Of a stretch of DNA of 64,000 nt, positions 44,786 to 52,890 are shown piece after piece. The stretch comes from Hyphomicrobiales bacterium (lineage in GTDB: Bacteria > Pseudomonadota > Alphaproteobacteria > Rhizobiales > Beijerinckiaceae): assembly GCA_027489535.1 (NCBI GenBank), contig JAIXZO010000021.1:62001-126000 (forward strand), given 5' to 3'. Position 1 is the first letter of the stretch, and the number at the start of each line of letters is the position of its first letter. The notes under the pieces were generated by a model. It was not told where the DNA came from. It searched no databases and saw only the letters and a program-made list of their open reading frames with translations. The translations under genes were made by a program, and so were the position numbers.

Positions 44786-45871
44786 TCACGCGGTCCGCGC
44801 CAAAGGCACCGGTGAAACGGAGGGCTCGACGTCCATCGCAGCCAGGAATTCGCCGACGCGGTTGGCCGAGGCACGCCATTCGGCGAAGCGGATGAAATTG
44901 TCCACGAACCAATTCAGCGCCATCTGCACCTGCACGAAGGCCGTCGCAAGCTGCATGACGGCTCCGAGGCTGAGATCGCCCGCAAGATATTTCGGTACCG
45001 CCAGCATGATGGGGAACACGCCGACGAGAACCGCATTGGCGCTGGCGACGCCCGAGACCCGCGCCTGCCCCAACACCACGCGACGCCAACTCGCGGCGAC
45101 GCCCTCGAGCGCCGTCGACAGAATGCCGGATGCACCGGCATGGCCGCGGCCGGCCGCTACGCCCTCGCGCGTGCGGGTCAACTCGTAGCGCAACACGCCT
45201 TCGCGATGGTTCTTCGCTTCGATCGAGCGCACCAAGGGCCATCCCAGAAGGGAGGAAAGCCCCGACATCACGACGGCATAAAGAACAGCGGCGCAGAGGA
45301 AGTAAGCCGGTATCGTCACGCCGTATTCTTCGACGTCCAGCGAGCCGCCGACGCGCGCGAGCACGGCGAAAAAGGTGACTGCGATCAGGAGAGCGCCCGC
45401 GAAGCCGACCGTGAGATCGACCAATGGATCGACCGCCAGCCGCACGTCGTCGGCAATTCGGAACTCCGGAGTCTCCGCACCGCGTCTTCCGTCCAGCAGC
45501 CGCGCGCATGTTCCGTCCGACAGCCAGCGGGCCATCACGCGTTCGGTCAACCAGCGGCGCAGGCGCACCTGCAGAGTCATGCGGGAGAGAACCGTCAGCA
45601 CCATGACGAGGCCTGCAGCAGCCACGAAAAGGAGGAAATCGAGAAGCAGATCGCCTATTTTCCGGTCGCGCCTCTCCAACGCGTCGAAAAATGCCGCATT
45701 CCAATCATTGATTTCAGACTGGATGGCGACGCCCGTGAAGATCAACAGGCCGATCATGGCGGTCAGCAGCCAAGCGACGGGAGCTTGCGCACCGCGCCAG
45801 AAAAGGGCGGCGAGCGACAAAAACACACCGGCCCCGCCGCGCGGCGAAGCGTTCGCTTTCGTGTGTTGCAT
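44786..45871 (-). CDS. ABC exporter membrane domain (SbmA/BacA or YddA-like) lacking the ATPase domain
   Basis: 361 residues with about six membrane helices. QSEINDWNAAFFDALERRD near residues 51-69 is typical of the ABC_membrane_2 / SbmA-BacA family, and RWLTERVMARWL follows in the usual place. The protein ends soon after NRVGEFLAAMD, just where fused members continue into an ATP-binding domain; no Walker motif follows here or in the next 140 bp. BacA/SbmA proteins lack an ATPase but are usually longer (about 400 or more residues). It could be a BacA-like importer of peptides, a half-transporter with a separate ATPase, or a truncated gene. Confidence 0.75.
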   Translation of the reverse strand: MQHTKANASPRGGAGVFLSLAALFWRGAQAPVAWLLTAMIGLLIFTGVAIQSEINDWNAAFFDALERRDRKIGDLLLDFLLFVAAAGLVMVLTVLSRMTLQVRLRRWLTERVMARWLSDGTCARLLDGRRGAETPEFRIADDVRLAVDPLVDLTVGFAGALLIAVTFFAVLARVGGSLDVEEYGVTIPAYFLCAAVLYAVVMSGLSSLLGWPLVRSIEAKNHREGVLRYELTRTREGVAAGRGHAGASGILSTALEGVAASWRRVVLGQARVSGVASANAVLVGVFPIMLAVPKYLAGDLSLGAVMQLATAFVQVQMALNWFVDNFIRFAEWRASANRVGEFLAAMDVEPSVSPVPLARTA

Positions 45872-45907
45872 AAGGCCCCCCGACCCGTTCTCGACGGCAT
45901 GTACCGT

Positions 45908-45927
45908 CCTACGTTATTGTACGTAGG
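45908..45927. promoter_or_regulatory. Palindrome in the divergent promoter region
   Basis: CCTACGT (45908-45914) and ACGTAGG (45921-45927) flank a 6-base AT-rich spacer in the 82-bp region between the ABC membrane-domain gene (-) and the unknown gene (+). It is the only clear structure there and could be a shared operator. Regulator unknown. Confidence 0.5.
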
Positions 45928-45953
45928 TTAAGCAATAATCCGGGGAGACGCGA

Positions 45954-46514
45954 GTGCTGCAGATCTGGGACGTGAACTGGTATCTCGACGAGGCGCTCTG
46001 CCCCTGCGACGTCCATCTCATCGAGTGGTTGGAAGCCGAAGGCGTCCGCGGCTCGACCGTGTTTCATTTCGGCACCGGCGGCCACCACGTGCTCGGTCTC
46101 TCCAACATGGAGAAGGGCGCCCCCAACACGATCCTCGGCATCACCGCCTCGCCGAAGGAATTCGACGACTTCGTCAAATTCGCCATCGAGAAGCCCACGC
46201 TGTCCCGCGACTATCAGGTGCTGTTCGGCGACATCTACCTGCTCAATGCACGGATGCTGCCGCGCATCGACGTGGCGAGCCTGTTCCATCTCTGCGAGTT
46301 CCGCGGCGACTCGCAGGACGCCTATGGCGGCCTCACCGACCGTCAGGTGATCGAGACCCTGCTGACGGTGATGCCGGTCGGCGGGCGGGTGCTGCTCTAC
46401 ACGGGCTCCTTCGCCTATCCGGACGCCGCCCGCATCGCCGACGCCCTCGTGGCGGAGGGCGTGCTTGCGGAGGCGGGGACGTTCAAGACGCTGCGGGTTT
46501 TGACCAAGAACTGA
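45954..46514 (+). CDS. Protein of unknown function, possible Rossmann/methyltransferase-like fold
   Basis: 186 residues starting at a GTG with GGGGAG 6 bp before it. TVFHFGTGGHHVLGL near residues 35-49 resembles a nucleotide-binding glycine loop, and LFGDIYLLNARML, IDVASLFHLCEF and VGGRVLLYTGSFAYPDA have the strand pattern of class I SAM-dependent methyltransferases. The motifs are too divergent to claim activity. Three cysteines (two in LCPCDVH). Divergent from the ABC membrane-domain gene and convergent with the cystathionine lyase gene. Confidence 0.7.
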   Translation: MLQIWDVNWYLDEALCPCDVHLIEWLEAEGVRGSTVFHFGTGGHHVLGLSNMEKGAPNTILGITASPKEFDDFVKFAIEKPTLSRDYQVLFGDIYLLNARMLPRIDVASLFHLCEFRGDSQDAYGGLTDRQVIETLLTVMPVGGRVLLYTGSFAYPDAARIADALVAEGVLAEAGTFKTLRVLTKN

Positions 46515-46563
46515 CGCCGGCGAAAGGCGGGCGCAGCCGCGCCCGCTCCGGTTCGGACGCGCG

Positions 46564-47727
46564 TCAGACGCGCGCGAGCGCGGCGTTCAGGTCGCGCATC
46601 AGATCGTCGGCATCCTCGATGCCGACGGAGAGACGAACCAGATTGTCGCCGATCCCGAGTTCCCGCCGTGCTTCGGCGGGAACGGAGGCGTGCGTCATGA
46701 TCGCCGGATGTTCGATCAGGCTTTCGACGCCGCCCAAGCTCTCGGCCAGCGTGAACAACTCGCAGCCCTCGAGAAAGCGCTTCGTGCCCGCAAGGTCCGA
46801 CGCCACCTTCAGCGTGATGATGCCGCCGAAGCCGTTCATCTGCTCGCGGGCGATGCCGTGCTGCGGATGGCTCGTCAGGCCGGGATAGATCACCGATTCG
46901 ACGGCCTTGTGCCGCTCGAGCGCGGAGGCGATTTCCAGCGCCGAGCCGCAATGCCGCTCCATCCGCAGCCCCAGCGTCTTCAGGCCGCGCAAAGCGAGGA
47001 AGCTGTCGAACGGGCCCGAGACGGCACCCACGGCGTTTTGCAGGAAGCCCATGCGCTCGACGATTTCGGGACGTTCGCCGACCACGGCCACGCCGCCGAT
47101 CATGTCCGAATGGCCGTTGAGATATTTCGTCGTGGAATGCACGACGATGTCGAAGCCGAAATCCAGCGGCTTCTGCACGTAAGGGCTGGCGAAGGTGTTG
47201 TCCGCGATCAGCACCAGACCGTGCTTGCTGCCGAATTCGGCGACGCGGCGCAGGTCGGTGATGCGCAGCATCGGATTGGTCGGCGTCTCGACCCAGATGA
47301 ATTTCGTTTCCGGGCGCAACGCGCCTTCGAGCGCCGCCGGATCGTTGACGTCGATGAAGCTGACCGCGAGGCCCGCGGTCTTCGCCTTCACGCGCTCGAA
47401 CAGCCGCCGCGTACCGCCGTAAAGATCATCGGAGGCGATCACGTGCGACCCGACATCCAACATGTCCAGCACGGTCGAGATCGCCGCGAGGCCGGAGGCG
47501 AAGGCGAAGGCCGCGCTGCCGTTCTCCAGATTCGCCATGCAGCGCTCGAAGGCCATGCGGGTCGGGTTGTGCGTGCGGCCGTATTCGTATCCGAGATGCT
47601 CGCCGGGGCTGATCTGCGCATAGGTGGAGGTGGCGTAGATCGGCACCATCACCGCGCCCGTCAGCGGGTCGTTGCGTTGTCCGCCATGGACGCAGCGGGT
47701 GGCGAAGCTCTGATCGTTGCGGCTCAT
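46564..47727 (-). CDS. Cystathionine gamma-lyase/synthase family PLP enzyme
   Basis: 387 residues of the Cys/Met-metabolism PLP family. The PLP lysine Lys201 lies in HSTTKYLNGHSDMIGG; the substrate and cofactor segments YEYGRTHNPTR, FASGLAAIS and DNTFASPYVQKPL are conserved. The family contains cystathionine gamma-synthase, gamma-lyase and beta-lyase, which sequence alone separates poorly. Pairing with a CBS-like synthase 33 bp upstream favours gamma-lyase, making cysteine from cystathionine in reverse transsulfuration. Confidence 0.88.
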   Translation of the reverse strand: MSRNDQSFATRCVHGGQRNDPLTGAVMVPIYATSTYAQISPGEHLGYEYGRTHNPTRMAFERCMANLENGSAAFAFASGLAAISTVLDMLDVGSHVIASDDLYGGTRRLFERVKAKTAGLAVSFIDVNDPAALEGALRPETKFIWVETPTNPMLRITDLRRVAEFGSKHGLVLIADNTFASPYVQKPLDFGFDIVVHSTTKYLNGHSDMIGGVAVVGERPEIVERMGFLQNAVGAVSGPFDSFLALRGLKTLGLRMERHCGSALEIASALERHKAVESVIYPGLTSHPQHGIAREQMNGFGGIITLKVASDLAGTKRFLEGCELFTLAESLGGVESLIEHPAIMTHASVPAEARRELGIGDNLVRLSVGIEDADDLMRDLNAALARV

Positions 47728-47760
47728 GGGTGTCTCGCTTTCGGGGATCGAACGGCGCGT

Positions 47761-48732
47761 TCAGAGCGTCCAGCCCTGCGCCCGGATGTAGTCGTCGTTG
47801 AACAGCTTGGAGAAATATTTGGCCCCGCTGTCGCACACGAAGGTGACGACCCGCTTCGGCTCGCTCTGCTTTCGGCACCATTGCACCGCCGCGGCGATGA
47901 GAGTGCCGGAGGACGTGCCGGCGAGGATTCCGTCGGTGCGGAGAATTTCACGGGCCGCACGAAAGCTGTCCTCGTCGGATATCGAGAACGCCTCGTCGAC
48001 CAGAGACATGTCGGCATTGGGCGGGATGAAATCCTCGCCGATGCCTTCGACGCGCCAACTGCCGGGCGTGCCGAACCGACCGGTGTTCACGTAATCGGCC
48101 AGAATCGAGCCGACCGGGTCCGCGAGGATGATCTTGGTCTTGGGCGAATGCGCCTTGAGGTACCCGCCGACGCCGGTGAGCGTGCCGCCCGATCCGACAC
48201 CGACGACGAAGGCGTCGATGTCGCCGTCCATCTGGGCGAGAATCTCCGGCCCGGTCGTGGCGACATGCGCGGCCGGGTTCGCCGGGTTGCCGAACTGGTC
48301 GATATAGACCGCGTTCGGCGTATTGCGGGCGAGCTCGACGGCCATGTCCTGATAATAGGCCGGATGGCCCTTCTCGACGTCGGAGCGGGTCATGACGACC
48401 TCGGCCCCCATGGCCTTGAGATGTGCGATCTTCTCCGAGGACATCTTGTCGGGCACGACGAGCAGCGTGCGGTAGCCCTTGCGCGCCGCGATCAATGCGA
48501 GCGCCAGCCCGGTATTGCCGGCCGTCGCCTCGACGATGGTCCCGCCCGGACGCAGCGCGCCCGAAGCTTCCGCCGCCTCGATCATCGCCCGCGCCGGGCG
48601 ATCCTTGATCGAGCCGCCGGGATTCGCGCTTTCCAATTTCAGGAAAAGTTCGCAGGGGCCGACATCGAGCCCCGTCGTCCGAACGAGCGGCGTATTTCCG
48701 ACCAAGGAGAGAAGATCTACCATTTTTCCCAT
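47761..48732 (-). CDS. Cystathionine beta-synthase-like (or cysteine synthase) PLP enzyme
   Basis: About 323 residues of the beta-replacing PLP fold. LVGNTPLVRTTGL, the Schiff-base lysine in NPGGSIKDRPA, ATAGNTGLALA and GVGSGGTLTGVG are standard. The segment EGIGEDFIPPNAD is closer to cystathionine beta-synthase (EGIG-DFIP) than to O-acetylserine sulfhydrylase; the CBS regulatory domains are absent, as in several bacterial enzymes. It would join homocysteine and serine. Start uncertain: ATG 48732 or ATG 48723, the latter with GGGAAAA before it. A 35-bp inverted-repeat operator lies immediately upstream. Confidence 0.85.
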   Translation of the reverse strand: MGKMVDLLSLVGNTPLVRTTGLDVGPCELFLKLESANPGGSIKDRPARAMIEAAEASGALRPGGTIVEATAGNTGLALALIAARKGYRTLLVVPDKMSSEKIAHLKAMGAEVVMTRSDVEKGHPAYYQDMAVELARNTPNAVYIDQFGNPANPAAHVATTGPEILAQMDGDIDAFVVGVGSGGTLTGVGGYLKAHSPKTKIILADPVGSILADYVNTGRFGTPGSWRVEGIGEDFIPPNADMSLVDEAFSISDEDSFRAAREILRTDGILAGTSSGTLIAAAVQWCRKQSEPKRVVTFVCDSGAKYFSKLFNDDYIRAQGWTL

Positions 48733-48735
48733 TTT

Positions 48736-48770
48736 CAAACGTGTTTATACAAAAAACTCATACACGTTTG
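48736..48770. promoter_or_regulatory. Inverted-repeat operator before the cystathionine synthase gene
   Basis: CAAACGTGT (48736-48744) and ACACGTTTG (48762-48770) are perfect 9-bp inverted arms with a 17-base AT-rich spacer. On the minus strand the spacer contains a TATAAA-like -10 element. The arrangement, arms straddling the promoter just before the start codon, fits a repressor operator for the transsulfuration pair. Regulator not identified. Confidence 0.65.
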
Positions 48771-48979
48771 TGAATTTAAGTTCAAACGCGAACGGCAGCG
48801 GTGCGTTCAGGCATCAACCGGCTTGGAGCGCGGATGTGTTGCACGCATCGTACGCGGCGACGCGGCAGGACACGCGCCGAAACGGCGTCTCGACAAGATT
48901 TTGGAAGTCCGAAGGTCTCAAAACGCGGCATCATGCCTGCGCTTTTGTGAGCGAGCCGGGGGGCGGCTCGTCGGGAACC
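48771..48979. other. Intergenic stretch without a recognised feature
   Basis: Between the cystathionine synthase operator and tRNA-Leu I see no good reading frame with coding character, no RNA motif and no repeat. The first about 20 bases are AT-rich and probably belong to the promoter upstream of the operator. Confidence 0.5.
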
Positions 48980-48994
48980 CCCGCTTCATGCGGG
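48980..48994 (-). terminator. Weak hairpin after tRNA-Leu
   Basis: CCCGC (48980-48984) pairs with GCGGG (48990-48994) 4 bp beyond the encoded CCA of the tRNA on the minus strand. No T-run follows, so it is at best a processing or Rho-assisted end. Confidence 0.35.
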
Positions 48995-48998
48995 AGTT

Positions 48999-49085
<87 letters not shown>

Positions 49086-49215
49086 CCGGCGCGTCTCATA
49101 CGGGCCGGGAGTCGGTGTTGTCAATCGGGGCCGCACGAGAAATCGGACCCCCGCGCACTTGCCGGGGCGTGTTGCACGCCCCATTCTGGAATCTCAGAGT
49201 CATTCGGAGGCCGTC

Positions 49216-49575
49216 ATGGCCCGTTCCATCCGCCCGCCTTCCAAGCCGCCGCACTCGCTGGTGCGCGCCGTGCTCGTGCAAGCCGCCTTGGGCGCGGGGT
49301 TGGGGCTCGCTTTCGCGATTTCGCTGTTGGCGCTGGACATCAACGGTTTGGGCGGGCTGATCCGGGGGTCCGATACCGGCCTGCTGGCGTTCATCCTGTT
49401 GGCGGCGGGCTTCATGGTGACGGGCGGCAGCGTCGTCGCGGGCACCGCGATCATGATGATGCGGAACGACGACGAGGACGGCGACGGCGGACATTTCAGC
49501 CGAGATCGCGCCCTTGTCCCCATCCCGGTGCGGGCGGGTCGACGTTCGTCCCCTGTACAGCGCCGTTTCCATTGA
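49216..49575 (+). CDS. Small membrane protein of unknown function
   Basis: 119 residues with two hydrophobic helices (about 17-39 and 55-84, the second running ILLAAGFMVTGGSVVAGTAIMMM), a basic N-terminus and an acidic then basic hydrophilic tail (NDDEDGDGG). GGAGG lies 5 bp before the ATG at 49216. No family recognised; small two-helix proteins of this type upstream of the NDUFA9-like gene are common in the order. Confidence 0.75.
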   Translation: MARSIRPPSKPPHSLVRAVLVQAALGAGLGLAFAISLLALDINGLGGLIRGSDTGLLAFILLAAGFMVTGGSVVAGTAIMMMRNDDEDGDGGHFSRDRALVPIPVRAGRRSSPVQRRFH

Positions 49576-49611
49576 CTAAGAGCCTTCCCTAGGTCTCCGG
49601 GGAGGGCATCC

Positions 49612-50610
49612 ATGGTCGCGTCGTCCAGCCGTTTGGTCACCGTTTTCGGCGGTTCAGGCTTCGTGGGTCGACATGTCGTGCGCGCGCTCGCACGTCGCGG
49701 CTACCGGATTCGTGTCGCCGTGCGCCGCCCGGACCTTGCGCTGTTCCTACAGCCGCTCGGCAATGTCGGCCAAATCCATCCGGTCCAGGCGAATCTGCGC
49801 TACCCGGAATCGGTCGCCCGCGCCATCGAAGGCGCGGATGCGGTCATCAATCTCGTCGGCATCCTCGCCGAGGGCGGCAAGCAGCGTTTCGACGCGGTCC
49901 AGGCCGACGGCGCGCGTGCCGTCGCGCAAGCCGCGGCGCGTGCCGGCATCCGCGCGCTCGTGCAGATGTCCGCCATCGGCGCCGATCCCGATTCCGACAG
50001 CGACTACGCCCGCACCAAGGCGGCCGGCGAAGTCGCGGCACGCACCGCGGTGCCGGATGCGGTCGTGATCCGCCCTTCCATCGTGTTCGGCCCGGAAGAC
50101 GGTTTCTTCAACCGCTTCGCCTCGCTCGCCACCAAGCTGCCCGTCATCCCGCTCGTGGGCGGCGGCAAGACGCGCTTTCAGCCGGTCTTCGTCGGCGACG
50201 TCGCCGAGGTGATCGCCCGTGCGATCGACGGCGCGATCAAGTCCGGCACCACCTATGAACTGGGCGGCCCGGAGGTGAAGACCTTCGAAGAGCTCGTGCG
50301 CTACGTGCTCGAAGTCACGCACCGCAAGGCCCTCCTCGCGCCCCTCCCCTTCGGCGCCGCGCGCGCGCAGGCGGGCGTGATGGAGCTGCTGAATTCCGTC
50401 ACCTTCGGCATGATGCCCGACGAGTTGATGATCACGCGCGATCAGGTCCGTCTGCTGGAGCGCGACAACGTGGTCACCGACGCCGCGATCGCGGAAGGCC
50501 GCACGCTCGAGGGCCTCGGCATCCACGGCGAAACCATCGAGGCGGTCGTTCCGACCTATCTTTACCGCTACCGCAAGGGCGGCCAGTTCGCCTCGGGCCG
50601 CTACGCCTGA
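49612..50610 (+). CDS. NAD(P)-binding epimerase-like protein (complex I NDUFA9-like)
   Basis: 332 residues of the extended/atypical SDR group. The Rossmann motif VTVFGGSGFVGRHVVRAL is at the N-terminus; ADAVINLVGILAEGG, MSAIGADPDSDSDYARTK and IRPSIVFGPEDGFFNRF are typical of the NDUFA9 (39-kDa complex I subunit) family. In bacteria its exact job is not established; NAD(P)H binding is likely. The stop at 50610 directly abuts the stop of the convergent EI24 gene. Confidence 0.88.
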   Translation: MVASSSRLVTVFGGSGFVGRHVVRALARRGYRIRVAVRRPDLALFLQPLGNVGQIHPVQANLRYPESVARAIEGADAVINLVGILAEGGKQRFDAVQADGARAVAQAAARAGIRALVQMSAIGADPDSDSDYARTKAAGEVAARTAVPDAVVIRPSIVFGPEDGFFNRFASLATKLPVIPLVGGGKTRFQPVFVGDVAEVIARAIDGAIKSGTTYELGGPEVKTFEELVRYVLEVTHRKALLAPLPFGAARAQAGVMELLNSVTFGMMPDELMITRDQVRLLERDNVVTDAAIAEGRTLEGLGIHGETIEAVVPTYLYRYRKGGQFASGRYA

Positions 50611-51309
50611 TCAGGCGATCCGCGCGGCGCGCTCGCGCCGCTCGATGCCCTTGTGCACGTGCACCATCAAGGCGGTGCCGAACAGGGGCGTGAACAGGTT
50701 CAGGATCGGCACGGCGACGAAGATCGCGATCAGAAGCCCCGCGAACGTAACGGTGCCGGAATTGCGGTCCCGCAAAGCGCGCATCTCCTCGGGCGAGCGG
50801 AACCGGCCCGCCGCGAGGGCGAAATATTCCCGGCCAAGCAGCCAAGCGTTTGCGGCGAAGAACGCGAACAGATTCACGATCGGAATGAACAGCAACAGCA
50901 GCGCGAGCACGTTGACGCCGAGCGCCACCGCCGCGAACCGTACGCCTTCGACGATGGCGGTGCCGGTGCTCATCGCCGTTCCGGGCTTGTCGGCCGGATA
51001 GTCGCCGCGCTCGATCTTCTCCGCCACGTCGTCGAGGAAGAAGCTCGCGACCAGCATCGAAATCGGCGGAATGAAGTAGGCGAGCCCGATGATGAGGCCG
51101 AAGCCCGCGAAGAAGATGGCGAAGGTCTCGATCCAGCCGTGAGACGCGACCACCGCGGTCTGGTCGATCCACATCGCAGCGAGCCGCGTCAGCGCCGCCC
51201 AGAGCAAGAGCAGCAGCACGATCGTCAGCGCCAAGGAGCGCCACAAGACGCGCCTGAAACGCGGCGAGAACATCTGCGCGATCGCACGCAATGCGGCTTG
51301 GAAAATCAT
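50611..51309 (-). CDS. EI24 domain / CysZ-like membrane protein
   Basis: About 232 residues starting MIFQAALRAIAQMFSPRF, with four or more membrane helices (about 26-47, 65-90, 130-158, 190-212). The PPISMLVASFFLDDVAEKIE segment and general layout fit the EI24/CysZ family; CysZ is a sulfate importer in some bacteria, which would suit the nearby cysteine genes, but the role here is unproven. The frame is open to 51459; ATG 51309 fits the family. Confidence 0.82.
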   Translation of the reverse strand: MIFQAALRAIAQMFSPRFRRVLWRSLALTIVLLLLLWAALTRLAAMWIDQTAVVASHGWIETFAIFFAGFGLIIGLAYFIPPISMLVASFFLDDVAEKIERGDYPADKPGTAMSTGTAIVEGVRFAAVALGVNVLALLLLFIPIVNLFAFFAANAWLLGREYFALAAGRFRSPEEMRALRDRNSGTVTFAGLLIAIFVAVPILNLFTPLFGTALMVHVHKGIERRERAARIA

Positions 51310-51473
51310 GGTGGGGCTCCCGCTCGATTCGGAGATAAGGACCGCGCGAGTGCGCCGCAAGGCGGCCATGCAACCGCCGCCTTGCGCGCGCCCCCGCTTC
51401 CGGGGCTCAATGTCGCCTGCGGGCCTCACAAGAACACGCGACATCCGGCCCGCTCGCACATGAGGAACGCCCG

Positions 51474-52271
51474 ATGCCGATCGTCGATACAGGACGCTGG
51501 AAACTCAATTACGTCGAGGAAGGCAGCGGCACGCCCCTGCTCCTCATCCACGGCCTTGCCGGCGACCACACCGCTTGGCTGCCGCAGATCGCCGAATTCA
51601 AGTCGCGGCATCGCGTGATCGCCATCGACAATCCCGGCGGCGGCAAGAGCTCGGCCGTGTCCGAGCCGACGTCCATGCAGGAGATGGCCGAAGACGTGCT
51701 GCGGTTGCTGGACGCGCTCGGCGTCGAAAGCGCGCACGTGGTCGGGCGCTCCATGGGCGGAGCCATCGCGCAGCGCATGGCGCTGACCGCGCCGGAACGC
51801 GTCCGCTCGTTGGTCTTGGCGGCGTCCTTCGCACGGCTCGACCCCATCGGACGGCGCTGGCTGGAAAGCATGCGCGATTTCGTGCTGCGCGGCGGCGCAT
51901 GGAGCGACTGGGCGAAGCTGTTCTCGCCCACCTTTGTCTCCAACGCCTATTTCAACACGCATCCCGAGGTCATGGCGCGCATCGAGGCGCTGATCGGCGA
52001 CGAGAGCCGAGACAAGCGGTCCTACGTCAACCTCAACAATGCCGTGCTCGCATCCGACACGATGGACGAAATCGGCCGCCTCGCCTGCCCCGTGCTGATC
52101 ATGGCCGGCCGCCTCGACCCCATCTGCTCGCCGGCCGTGACGGGCTGGATGCAGCAGGCGTTGCCTGCTGCAGAGACTGCGTGGTTCGAGGAGAGCAGCC
52201 ACTTCTTCCTGATGGAGGAGCCGCAAAAGGCCATGGCGGTGCTGTCGGATTGGTTGGCACGGCACCCCTAA
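51474..52271 (+). CDS. Alpha/beta hydrolase
   Basis: 265 residues, alpha/beta-hydrolase fold. Oxyanion-hole LLLIHGLAGDHTAW, nucleophile Ser93 in VVGRSMGGAIAQ, and a C-terminal His in EESSHFFLMEEP with an Asp in GRLDPICSP form a complete triad. Similar to 3-oxoadipate enol-lactonase and related esterases, but the substrate is not predictable. Its stop lies 7 bp from that of the convergent mmcB gene. Confidence 0.88.
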   Translation: MPIVDTGRWKLNYVEEGSGTPLLLIHGLAGDHTAWLPQIAEFKSRHRVIAIDNPGGGKSSAVSEPTSMQEMAEDVLRLLDALGVESAHVVGRSMGGAIAQRMALTAPERVRSLVLAASFARLDPIGRRWLESMRDFVLRGGAWSDWAKLFSPTFVSNAYFNTHPEVMARIEALIGDESRDKRSYVNLNNAVLASDTMDEIGRLACPVLIMAGRLDPICSPAVTGWMQQALPAAETAWFEESSHFFLMEEPQKAMAVLSDWLARHP

Positions 52272-52278
52272 ACCACGC

Positions 52279-52761
52279 TTAGAGCCGGTCGCCGAGCGCC
52301 CCTTCGGGATCCGCAAGCCGATGCAGGCGATCGGCGGCGGTGCGCGCGAAGCGGACCAGCAGCGCCTTGCGCGTCGCCGCCGCCAGACGGTGTTCGGGCG
52401 CGTCGCGCAGGATCGCGGCCCCATAGGCGTCGGCCAGTATCAGGCCGGCGTCTTCCGGCATGATCTCGACCGGAACCGTCTCGGGGATAGCGAAGAACAG
52501 CCGGTCGCAGAAGGCGCGATAATCCGGCCATTTCGTATCGACGCGGAAGTCCTCGACGCTCGATTTGATCTCGACGATCCAGATCGTGCCGTCCGGCCCG
52601 ACAGCCGCGAGATCGGCGCGCCTTCCGGACACGAGCACCAATTCCGTCAACGTGGCGAAGCCAAGCCCCGCCAACAGTCGCCGCGTCCCGCGCGCGACGG
52701 CGAGCGCGGTGGGAGATTGGCGTCCGTCGGGCGGGAGAACGAGATCGTCGTCGCGCCTCAT
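52279..52761 (-). CDS. mmcB: MmcB family DNA repair protein
   Basis: 160 residues. GRRADLAAVGPDGTIWIVEIK and SSVEDFRVDTKWPDYRAFCD carry the PD-(D/E)xK-like core typical of MmcB, a Caulobacter SOS-linked protein involved in mitomycin C resistance in LexA-regulated repair. ATG 52761 is chosen; the frame is open to 52797. A half copy of the REP-like repeat lies just upstream at 52814. Confidence 0.88.
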   Translation of the reverse strand: MRRDDDLVLPPDGRQSPTALAVARGTRRLLAGLGFATLTELVLVSGRRADLAAVGPDGTIWIVEIKSSVEDFRVDTKWPDYRAFCDRLFFAIPETVPVEIMPEDAGLILADAYGAAILRDAPEHRLAAATRKALLVRFARTAADRLHRLADPEGALGDRL

Positions 52762-52813
52762 GGGCTCGCTTCCTTGACGAACGGGTGCGGACAGCACGTA
52801 GCCGGTCCGGCCA

Positions 52814-52849
52814 TGGATTGCCGCGTCGCTCCGCTCCTCGCAATGACGG
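52814..52849. repeat. REP-like dispersed repeat, half copy
   Basis: TGGATTGCCGCGTCGCT followed by CCGCTCCTCGCAATGACGG matches the right arm of the element at 35851-35886 with one difference in the compared stretch. No left arm is present here. It lies between mmcB and the pheT stop. Confidence 0.8.
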
Positions 52850-52890
52850 AAGGGAGGACCCGATCTCCCCCGTTCCCTCGCCGCGCGGCC

